Shown piece after piece: positions 1-6,600 of a DNA stretch of 16,825 nucleotides (position 1 is its first letter; every line of letters begins with the position of its first letter). The stretch is taken from positions 1 to 16,825 of the forward strand of contig DATBLQ010000061.1 of the NCBI GenBank assembly GCA_036555325.1. Direction: 5' to 3'. A program made the translations under genes and the position numbers. This DNA comes from DATBLQ01 sp036555325. Lineage in GTDB: Bacteria; Pseudomonadota; Alphaproteobacteria; Rhizobiales; Aestuariivirgaceae. The notes below the pieces were generated by a model. The model was given only the letters and a program-made list of their open reading frames with translations, searched no databases and was not told the DNA's origin.

Positions 1-141
1 GAGATGGTGATGCCCGGCGACAATGTCACCATGGATGTGGAACTGATCACGCCGATTGCCATGGAGGAAAAGCTGCGCTTCGCCATCCGCGAAGGCGGCC
101 GCACCGTCGGTGCAGGCGTCGTCGCACAAATCGTGGAGTAG
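1..141 (+). CDS. tuf: Elongation factor Tu, C-terminal end (partial, upstream tuf copy)
   Basis: The first 46 codons are open from base 1 and end at TAG 139-141. They encode the last part of EF-Tu domain 3, including MVMPGDNVTMDVEL, PIAMEEKLRFAIREGGRT and a VGAGVVAQIVE end, which is diagnostic for bacterial EF-Tu. EF-Tu is the cytoplasmic GTPase that delivers aminoacyl-tRNA to the ribosome. The start and the G domain lie outside the window. The next gene is tRNA-Trp, 69 nt downstream, with no intervening terminator of the hairpin-plus-U type, so read-through into tRNA-Trp and secE is likely (inference). A second tuf copy begins at 16686, so this is one of two copies bracketing the cluster. 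The family call is certain; whether the two copies are identical cannot be judged because the visible parts do not overlap. Confidence 0.97.
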   Translation, partial: EMVMPGDNVTMDVELITPIAMEEKLRFAIREGGRTVGAGVVAQIVE

Positions 142-176
142 AACAACAGAAACAAGAAAACAGAAACAACCAGACT

Positions 177-208
177 CTGGCTTCCAGTTTCTGGTTACTG
201 GCTTCCAG
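177..208 (+). repeat. Short direct repeat of CTGGCTTCCAG before tRNA-Trp
   Basis: The 11-mer CTGGCTTCCAG occurs at 177-187 and again at 198-208, separated by 10 nt. Because it begins CTGG and ends CCAG, the segment 170-208 can fold in several alternative small hairpins (CCAG/CTGG pairs with 3-nt loops). There is no U-run, so it does not look like a terminator. It sits just upstream of the tRNA 5' end, where the transcript must be processed. Its function is unknown and it may be a local duplication. Confidence 0.5.
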
Positions 209-210
209 CT

Positions 211-286
<76 letters not shown>

Positions 287-319
287 GCCAGAAAACAGGC
301 CCCGCAAACGCATTGGTAA

Positions 320-523
320 ATGAAGGGTAATGTGAAGACAAATCCAATCGAGTTTTTCCAGCAGGTACGACAAGAGGCAGCAAAGATCACATGGCCGACG
401 CGCAACGAAACCGTCATAACGACAATCATGGTGCTGATCATGGTAGTGCTTGCCTCGTTCTTTTTCCTCGGAGTGGATGCGGTGCTGAAAACCATCGTCG
501 AGGATTTTATTTTCAGGCTTTGA
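320..523 (+). CDS. secE: Preprotein translocase subunit SecE
   Basis: This is the small single-span membrane subunit of the SecYEG channel, which holds SecY together during protein export. The protein is 67 aa, the normal size for the short alphaproteobacterial form with one membrane segment. An amphipathic N-terminal part (PIEFFQQVRQEAAKITWPTR) carries the family's K-x-TWP-T/S-R signature. A hydrophobic span follows at about residues 32-57, then a short tail. The start is uncertain: ATG 320 has no Shine-Dalgarno sequence, while an in-frame GTG at 332 is preceded by GAAGGG (322-327). That second start would give a 63-aa protein beginning (M)KTNPIEFF, which also fits the family well. The gene lies 33 nt after tRNA-Trp and 19 nt before nusG, probably co-transcribed with both. 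Confidence 0.95.
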   Translation: MKGNVKTNPIEFFQQVRQEAAKITWPTRNETVITTIMVLIMVVLASFFFLGVDAVLKTIVEDFIFRL

Positions 524-542
524 GAACCTCGCGGCGAGAGAT

Positions 543-1073
543 ATGACGAAACGCTGGTACATCGTTCACGCCTATTCGAACTTCGAGAACAAGGTGGCCG
601 AATCCATCAGGGAGCAGGCTACCCAGAAGGGTCTTGCACATCTTTTCGAAGAGGTTCTGGTGCCTACGGAGGAGGTCGTGGAGCTGCGGCGGGGCAAGAA
701 AGTGGCTAGTGCGCGACGTTTCTTCCCCGGCTATGTGCTGGTCAAGATGGAGATGACTGACCAGGCCTATCATCTGATCAAGAACACCCCGAAAGTGACC
801 GGATTTCTCGGTTCGGACAACAAGCCCGTTCCGATCACTGATGCGGAGGCGAATCGGATCCTGCACCAGGTTCAGGAAGGTATCGAACGTCCCCGGCCTT
901 CTGTTCAGTTTGAGGTCGGCGAGCAGGTTCGCGTTGCCGACGGGCCGTTCGCCTCGTTCAATGGCCTGGTAGAGGAGGTGGATGAGGAGCGCTCGCGTCT
1001 GAAGGTGGCGGTTTCGATTTTTGGCCGCGCGACACCAGTTGAACTTGAATATGGTCAGGTTGAAAAGATCTGA
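543..1073 (+). CDS. nusG: Transcription termination/antitermination protein NusG
   Basis: NusG binds the clamp of RNA polymerase, suppresses pausing, and links polymerase to Rho or to ribosomal protein S10. The 176-aa length is typical. The N-terminal NGN domain (about 1-110) starts with KRWYIVHAYSNFENKV and contains RRFFPGYVLVKMEM. The C-terminal KOW domain (about 124-176) contains GEQVRVADGPFASFNGLVEEVD. ATG 543 is the natural start because it gives the canonical (M)xxRWYIVHAYS N-terminus; only a weak purine stretch (GCGAGAGAT) precedes it. The secE-nusG pair is conserved across bacteria, and here it precedes the L11 operon. The beta and beta' targets of NusG are encoded further along the same unit. 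Confidence 0.98.
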   Translation: MTKRWYIVHAYSNFENKVAESIREQATQKGLAHLFEEVLVPTEEVVELRRGKKVASARRFFPGYVLVKMEMTDQAYHLIKNTPKVTGFLGSDNKPVPITDAEANRILHQVQEGIERPRPSVQFEVGEQVRVADGPFASFNGLVEEVDEERSRLKVAVSIFGRATPVELEYGQVEKI

Positions 1074-1096
1074 CCTGTGGAAGGGCGGATGGAGTC

Positions 1097-1132
1097 GAGG
1101 TGACTGCATCTGGAGTCCGTACCACTAACCTC
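1097..1132 (+). promoter_or_regulatory. Candidate L1-type regulatory hairpin in the rplK leader
   Basis: In the 91-nt nusG-rplK gap, GAGGT (1097-1101) can pair with ACCTC (1128-1132), and next to it GACT (1102-1105) pairs with AGTC (1114-1117). This leaves an 8-nt loop and a one-sided 10-nt internal bulge (1118-1127, CGTACCACTA). Two short stems split by an asymmetric loop is the general layout of ribosomal protein L1 sites on L11-operon mRNAs (known in other bacteria). A second small hairpin, CCGC/GCGG (1138-1150), lies just before the ribosome binding site. The pairing is seen in the sequence; binding by L1 is inference. Confidence 0.4.
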
Positions 1133-1164
1133 AAGAACCGCGACGTGCGGTGAGGGATAAGAGA

Positions 1165-1596
1165 ATGGCGAAGAAGATCACGGGTTATGTGAAGCTTCAG
1201 GTACCGGCGGGACAGGCAAACCCCTCACCGCCGATTGGCCCTGCACTTGGTCAGCGCGGGCTCAACATCATGGAGTTTTGCAAGGCATTCAATGCAAAGA
1301 GTCAAGGAATGGAGCCGGGTTCGCCAGTGCCAGTGATTATCACCGTTTACCAGGATAAGTCCTTCACCTTCGAAATGAAGGCTCCGCCTGCTTCCTATTT
1401 CCTGAAGAAAGCAGCGAAAATCGCTTCCGGCTCGAAAGAGCCCGGGCGCGGCGGACCGATTGGTAGGGTTACCATGGCCCAGTGCCGTGAAATCGCTCAA
1501 AAGAAAATGAGCGGGCTCAATGCCAAGGATATCGAAGCGGGTGCGCGCGAAATTGCAGGGTCGGCGCGCTCGATGGGCCTTGAGGTCGTGGAGTAG
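1165..1596 (+). CDS. rplK: 50S ribosomal protein L11
   Basis: L11 binds 23S rRNA in the GTPase-associated region at the base of the L7/L12 stalk, contacts elongation factors, and is needed for the RelA stringent response. The protein is 143 aa, the standard length. The N-terminal domain carries KLQVPAGQANPSPPIGPALG (about 10-29), the proline-rich stretch of the thiostrepton-binding site. The C-terminal rRNA-binding domain includes KEPGRGGPIGRVT and ends in SARSMGLEVVE. ATG 1165 is chosen because it gives the canonical MAKKITGYVKLQV start and is preceded by GAGGG at good distance. An upstream in-frame GTG at 1150 would add five non-conserved residues. Only 4 nt separate its stop from rplA, indicating translational coupling. 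Confidence 0.98.
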   Translation: MAKKITGYVKLQVPAGQANPSPPIGPALGQRGLNIMEFCKAFNAKSQGMEPGSPVPVIITVYQDKSFTFEMKAPPASYFLKKAAKIASGSKEPGRGGPIGRVTMAQCREIAQKKMSGLNAKDIEAGAREIAGSARSMGLEVVE

Positions 1597-1600
1597 TCGC

Positions 1601-2299
1601 ATGACCAAGACACCCAAGCGAATTGCGAAGAACGCTAAGGGAATTGAGCGCGGCAAAGCCTATTCCCTCAACGAGGCGGTAAAACTTCTCAAAGAAAGGT
1701 CGAATGCCAAATTCGACGAGACGGTTGAGATTGCCATGAATCTGGGGGTCGACCCGCGCCATGCCGATCAGATGGTTCGGGGGATCTGCAATCTGCCAAA
1801 TGGATCGGGGCGAAAATTGCGTGTCGCAGTGTTTGCAAAAGGCCCGAAGGCAGAAGAGGCGAAAAAGGCTGGAGCTGATATCGTCGGTGCCGAGGACCTT
1901 GTGGAGATCGTCAACAAGGGCACGATCGATTTTGACAGGTGCATCGCTACTCCTGATTTGATGCCGCTTGTCGGACGCCTCGGGAAGGTGCTGGGTCCAC
2001 GCGGCCTGATGCCCAACCCGAAGGTCGGCACCGTAACAATGGATGTGACTGCCGCCGTCAAGGGCGCAAAGGGCGGGGCCGTCGAGTTTCGTGTCGAGAA
2101 AGCGGGCATTGTGCAAGCAGGCGTGGGAAAGGCGAGTTTTTCCGAAGATCAGCTTGCCGGGAATATTCGGGCCTTTGTTGATGCGGTTCTTAAGGCGAAG
2201 CCGCAGGGACAGAAGGGGACTTTCGTGAAGAAGGTCTCGATTTCGTCGACCCAAGGACCCGGCGTGAAGATTGATCTGGCGAGCGTAACGCACGCCTAA
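1601..2299 (+). CDS. rplA: 50S ribosomal protein L1
   Basis: L1 forms the mobile L1 stalk beside the ribosomal E site and, in many bacteria, represses its own operon by binding the rplK leader. The protein is 232 aa, the usual size. Recognisable parts are the N-terminal KRIAKNAKGIERGKAYSLNEAV, the DETVEIAMNLGVDPRHADQMVRG strand-helix region, and the signature LVGRLGKVLGPRGLMPNPK near the middle, followed by GTVTMDV. ATG 1601 lies 4 nt after the rplK stop, and reading further upstream would overlap rplK with unrelated residues. The likely autoregulatory target is the hairpin at 1097-1132 (inference). A strong hairpin begins 10 nt after its stop codon. Confidence 0.98.
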   Translation: MTKTPKRIAKNAKGIERGKAYSLNEAVKLLKERSNAKFDETVEIAMNLGVDPRHADQMVRGICNLPNGSGRKLRVAVFAKGPKAEEAKKAGADIVGAEDLVEIVNKGTIDFDRCIATPDLMPLVGRLGKVLGPRGLMPNPKVGTVTMDVTAAVKGAKGGAVEFRVEKAGIVQAGVGKASFSEDQLAGNIRAFVDAVLKAKPQGQKGTFVKKVSISSTQGPGVKIDLASVTHA

Positions 2300-2622
2300 G
2301 AGTTTCCGACTGGCATCGAAGGCTAGCAATTTTCGGTGCCAGGCGGTTGGTCCAGCCTATGACACTCGTGTCGAAGCCGGATCAAAGCCCTGTCCGAGAT
2401 TGCAGGCGCGGATTTCGGTCCGCTTAAACCTCAAGCCTGCATGAGATGGGGGACAAACGGTTCTTTGGCCGAAAGGCCGGAAGGTTCGGTTTGGACCTCT
2501 CGAACCCGGCGAGTTTTTAGCCGGGGGACAGGCAAAAGAGCGCCACCGGCATTTGTCGCGTGGCAGGTCCAACAGCGGGCATTCCAATCGGGAATGGTCC
2601 CGCGAAGTTAGGAGACAGCAAA
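2300..2622 (+). promoter_or_regulatory. L10 (rplJL) mRNA leader, autoregulatory RNA
   Basis: This 323-nt gap holds no convincing gene but several foldable elements. They are an 11-bp hairpin right after rplA (2310-2342), a nested hairpin at 2402-2440, an extended stem-loop at 2454-2493 capped by a GAAA tetraloop, and a hairpin at 2505-2525. In the nested one, GCAGGC/GCCTGC encloses GCGGA/TCCGC with an internal loop; in the last, CCCGGC/GCCGGG has a U-rich loop. L10-L7/L12 leaders are known to carry a rRNA-like structure bound by the L10-(L7/L12) complex to repress translation. The segment about 2390-2530 has the right place and size. I could not align it base by base to the family consensus. 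No clear promoter was seen inside. Confidence 0.7.
2310..2342 (+). terminator. 11-bp hairpin after rplA, no U-run (attenuator or processing site)
   Basis: CTGGCATCGAA (2310-2320) pairs with TTCGGTGCCAG (2332-2342): 11 pairs including one T-G, with an 11-nt loop. It starts 10 nt past the rplA stop. The following bases (GCGGTTGG) are not T-rich, so it is not a standard intrinsic terminator. A partial terminator, RNase processing site or 3'-end stabiliser separating the L11 and L10 units is more likely (inference). Confidence 0.45.
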
Positions 2623-3141
2623 GTGGAGAGAGCTGAAAAAAGAGAGCTCGTCACGACACTCAATGCCGTGTTCAAAACTGCATCGGTAGTTATCGTTGCC
2701 CACAATAATGGCATCACCGTTTCGCAGATGAACGATCTGCGAAGCAGAATGCGCAAGGCGGGGGCGGCGGTGAAGGTTGCCAAGAACCGCCTCGCAACGC
2801 TTGCGCTTGAAGGCACTGATGTAGCCGGGATGAAGGATTTCTTCAGAGGTCCGACACTGATCGCCTATTCATCTGATCCCGTCACGGCGCCGAAAATTGC
2901 AACCGAGTTCGCTAAGGGTAACGAGAAGTTCGTTGTCCTGGGTGGCGCGCTCGGTCTTTCAATGCTCGATGCCAAAGGCGTGAAGGCCTTGGCCGATCTG
3001 CCGTCGCTCGACCAGCTTCGGGCAAAGCTGGTCGGCCTGTTGCAGGCACCTGCCACTCGTATTGCAGGCGTGCTTCAGGCTCCGGCAGGTCAACTTGCAA
3101 GGGTCATCAATGCCTACGCCACCAAAGAGAACGCCGCGTGA
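2623..3141 (+). CDS. rplJ: 50S ribosomal protein L10
   Basis: L10 anchors the L7/L12 dimers to the ribosomal stalk and, with L7/L12, represses translation from its own leader. The start is GTG 2623, which gives (M)ERAEKRELVTTLN, matching the alphaproteobacterial family start, and follows AGGAG (2610-2614) at 8 nt. The frame is open further upstream from a GTG at 2560, but those residues are not L10-like. The product is 172 aa. The N-terminal rRNA-binding domain includes ASVVIVAHNNGITVSQMNDL and KVAKNRLA, and the C-terminal helix that holds L7/L12 ends in INAYATKENAA. The stop is 45 nt before rplL. A GTG start combined with an RNA leader is consistent with tight translational control. Confidence 0.97.
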   Translation: MERAEKRELVTTLNAVFKTASVVIVAHNNGITVSQMNDLRSRMRKAGAAVKVAKNRLATLALEGTDVAGMKDFFRGPTLIAYSSDPVTAPKIATEFAKGNEKFVVLGGALGLSMLDAKGVKALADLPSLDQLRAKLVGLLQAPATRIAGVLQAPAGQLARVINAYATKENAA

Positions 3142-3186
3142 TGGCGATCTACACCGCAAACCGAACTTAAGGAAAAGAGAAGTAAA

Positions 3187-3564
3187 ATGGCTGATTTAGC
3201 AAAAATCGTCGATCAACTTTCAAGCCTCAGCGTCCTTGAAGCCGCCGAGCTCTCAAAACTGCTCGAGGAGAAGTGGGGAGTTTCGGCAGCCGCGCCAGTA
3301 GCTGTGGCCGCTGCCGGCGCTGGTCCTGCCGCTGCGGCGCCGGTTGAGGAGAAGACGGAGTTTACCGTTGTTCTCGCCGCGCATGGCGAAAAGAAAATCG
3401 AAGTGATCAAGGAAGTGCGGGCCATCACCGGCCTTGGCCTGAAGGAGGCAAAGGACCTGGTCGAAGGCGCGCCGAAGCCGGTTAAAGAAAGCGTTAGCAA
3501 GGCCGATGCGGAGGCGATGAAAAAGAAGCTCGAAGCCGTTGGCGCTAAGGTGGAGCTGAAGTAG
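3187..3564 (+). CDS. rplL: 50S ribosomal protein L7/L12
   Basis: This is the multi-copy acidic stalk protein that recruits and stimulates translation GTPases such as EF-G and EF-Tu. The length is 125 aa. The N-terminal dimerisation and L10-binding part (about 1-33) contains SVLEAAELSKLLEEKWGVS. An Ala/Pro/Gly-rich flexible hinge follows (about 34-53). The globular C-terminal domain contains KKIEVIKEVRAITGLGLKEA, then DLVEGAPKPVKE, and ends GAKVELK. ATG 3187 follows AAGGA at 3169-3173 with AAAAGAGAAGTAAA between. It is co-transcribed with rplJ. A GC-rich hairpin lies between this gene and rpoB. All expected features are present and nothing is unusual. Confidence 0.98.
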   Translation: MADLAKIVDQLSSLSVLEAAELSKLLEEKWGVSAAAPVAVAAAGAGPAAAAPVEEKTEFTVVLAAHGEKKIEVIKEVRAITGLGLKEAKDLVEGAPKPVKESVSKADAEAMKKKLEAVGAKVELK

Positions 3565-3578
3565 TCCCGTAAACTCGC

Positions 3579-3602
3579 GTCCGGCGCCAAGGCGCGCCGG
3601 AC
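3579..3602 (+). terminator. rplL-rpoB intergenic hairpin, likely attenuator
   Basis: GTCCGGCGC (3579-3587) pairs perfectly with GCGCCGGAC as present at 3594-3602, giving 9 GC-rich pairs with a 6-nt loop. The next bases (AGCATTGCAG) lack a U-run, so it would be a weak or partial terminator. In E. coli an attenuator and an RNase III site lie in this same gap and set the ratio of stalk proteins to polymerase subunits. A similar role here is inference from position. Confidence 0.6.
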
Positions 3603-3634
3603 AGCATTGCAGAGTACACAGGAAGGTGAAGAGA

Positions 3635-6600
3635 ATGCAGATGCTCGCAGGTCGCAAAAGGGTTCGCAAATTCTTCGGAAAGAATGCCGAAGTGGCTGAG
3701 ATGCCGAATCTCATCGAGGTTCAAAAGGAATCCTATGACCAGTTCCTGCAAGTGAAGGAGCCAGAGGGCGGCCGCACTAATGAGGGCCTGCAGGCTGTCT
3801 TCAAATCGGTATTTCCGATCAGCGATTTTTCCGGACAGGCGATGCTAGAGTTTGTTCGTTACGAATTCGAACTGCCAAAGTACGATGTCGAGGAATGTCA
3901 ACAGCGGGGCATGACCTATGCGGCACCGCTGAAGGTTACCTTGCGGCTGATCGTATTCGAAATCGATCAAGAAACCGGAGCCAAGTCGGTAAAGGATATC
4001 AAGGAACAGGATGTCTACATGGGTGACATCCCGCTAATGACGTCCAACGGCACTTTTGTTGTGAACGGCACCGAGCGGGTTATCGTCTCGCAGATGCACC
4101 GGTCGCCTGGAGTATTTTTCGACCATGACAAGGGCAAAACGCATTCCTCCGGCAAGCTACTTTTCGCCGCCCGCATCATTCCGTATCGCGGCTCCTGGTT
4201 GGATTTTGAGTTCGACGCCAAAGACATCATATATGTGCGCATCGATCGACGGCGGAAACTGCCGATCACAACTTTGCTTTATGCCCTCGGCTTGGATGGG
4301 GAGGAAATCCTCCACTATTACTACAACAGCATCCCCTATACTGAAGCCAAGGAGGGCGGTTGGCGTACGCCCTTTGATCCGCAACGCTATCGCGGTTTGA
4401 AGCCAGTCGTCGACCTGATCGATGCAAAGACGAAGAAAGTCGTTGTCGAGGCAGGCAAAAAGATTACACCGCGGCTGGCGCGCAAGCTTGGCGATGATGG
4501 TCTCAAGGAGCTCCTGGTTCGCGACGAGGATCTTTTTGGACACTATCTGGCCGATGAGCTCGTCAATCCAAAGACGGGCGAGATTTATGCTGAGGCGGGG
4601 GATGAGATCGATGAGAAACTACTAAAGAAACTCAAGGAGGCTGGCTTCGCCAAGCTCAATCTCCTCGACATTGATCACATCAATACTGGAGCCTATATCC
4701 GCAACACAATGCGCGCAGACAAGGCGGAGAATTATGAGCAGGCGCTGCTCGAGATCTACCGCGTGATGCGTCCCGGCGAGCCGCCAACGCGAGAAACGGC
4801 GGAAGCGCTGTTCAACGGCTTGTTCTTCGATGCGGAGCGTTACGACCTTTCGGCGGTTGGACGCGTCAAGATGAATATGCGCCTTGAGCTCGATGCGCCG
4901 GACACGATGCGCGTACTGCGCAGGGAAGATATTTTGGCCGTCATCAAGACCCTCGCCGAACTCAGAGACGGCAAGGGCGAAATCGACGATATCGATCACC
5001 TCGGCAACCGACGAGTGCGATCGGTTGGCGAACTGATGGAGAATCAATACCGCCTAGGCCTCGTGCGGATGGAGCGGGCGATCAAGGAGCGCATGTCGTC
5101 CATCGATATCGACACCGTCATGCCGCATGACCTCATCAACGCTAAACCCGTTGCAGCGGCGGTGAGAGAGTTTTTCGGCTCCTCGCAACTGTCGCAGTTT
5201 ATGGATCAGACAAATCCGCTTTCCGAGATAACACACAAACGCCGCCTTTCCGCCTTGGGCCCTGGGGGGCTAACGCGCGAGCGGGCGGGTTTCGAAGTGC
5301 GTGACGTCCACCCGACGCACTATGGGCGAATTTGTCCGATCGAAACGCCGGAAGGTCCCAACATCGGATTAATCAACTCGCTTGCGACGTACGCGCGGGT
5401 AAACAAATACGGATTCATCGAAACGCCCTACCGCAAGGTGATACACGGCAAAGTGACCGACGAAGTGGTTTATCTTTCGGCAATTGAGGAAGCGAAGCAC
5501 TACATAGCCCAGGCGAACGTGCCGCTGAGTAAAGACGGTAAGTTCACCGAAGAGCTCGTGACGGTTCGTCACCATGGTGACGTGCTGCTCGTTCCTCGTG
5601 AAAAGGTTGACGCGGTCGATGTTTCGCCAAAGCAACTCGTTTCCGTTGCTGCGGCGCTCATTCCGTTTCTCGAAAACGACGATGCCAACCGGGCGCTCAT
5701 GGGCTCGAACATGCAACGCCAGGCAGTGCCTCTCGTTCGAACCGCCGCTCCCCTCGTGGGTACCGGGATGGAAGCGATCGTGGCACGGGATTCGGGCGCG
5801 GCCATCACAGCCCGCCGGCCGGGTGTTGTCGACCAGGTGGATGCCAAACGGATCGTCGTGCGTGCGACTGAGGAGACGGATCCAACCAAATCCGGCGTCG
5901 ACATATACACTTTGCAGAAGTTCCAGCGTTCCAACCAAAATACCTGCATCAATCAGCGACCGCTCGTGAGAATCGGCGATGAGGTGCAGGCGGGTGATAT
6001 CATTGCGGACGGTCCTTCGACCGACCTCGGCGATCTCGCATTGGGACGCAACGTGCTCGTCGCGTTCATGCCATGGAACGGCTACAACTTCGAAGACTCG
6101 ATTCTGCTTTCCGAGCGGATGGTGCGAGATGACGTATTTACGTCAATCCATATCGAGGAATTCGATGTTATGGCGCGTGATACGAAGCTCGGACCTGAAG
6201 AGATCACTCGCGATATTCCGAACGTGGGCGAGGAAGCGTTGAAGAATCTCGATGAGGCTGGAATCGTCTATATCGGTGCTGAAGTGAAACCTGGCGACAT
6301 TCTTGTCGGCAAGATCACGCCCAAGGGCGAGAGCCCGATGACCCCTGAGGAAAAGCTTCTCCGCGCGATCTTCGGCGAAAAAGCATCAGACGTGCGCGAT
6401 ACATCGCTTAGGTTACCCCCGGGAGTTTCGGGAACTGTCGTCGAGGTGAGGGTGTTTAACCGTCACGGCATCGACAAGGATGAGCGCGCACTGGCAATTG
6501 AGCGGGAAGAGATCGAGCGTCTCGCCAAGGACCGCGATGACGAATTGGCAATCCTCGATCGCAACGCCTATGGCCGGCTTGCTCATTTCCTGATCGGCAA

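Noticed and set aside
1517..2329. Long minus-strand open frame (270 codons) opposite rplA
   Set aside because: It lies entirely antisense to rplK/rplA, has no family-like sequence or ribosome binding site, and arises from codon bias of the real genes.
5170..5290. Possible rifampicin-resistance changes in rpoB
   Set aside because: The key residues D524, H534 and S539 are the ordinary sensitive-type ones.
5369..5938. Long minus-strand open frame opposite rpoB
   Set aside because: Antisense shadow rich in His, Arg and Val with no recognisable domain; rpoB is unambiguous here.
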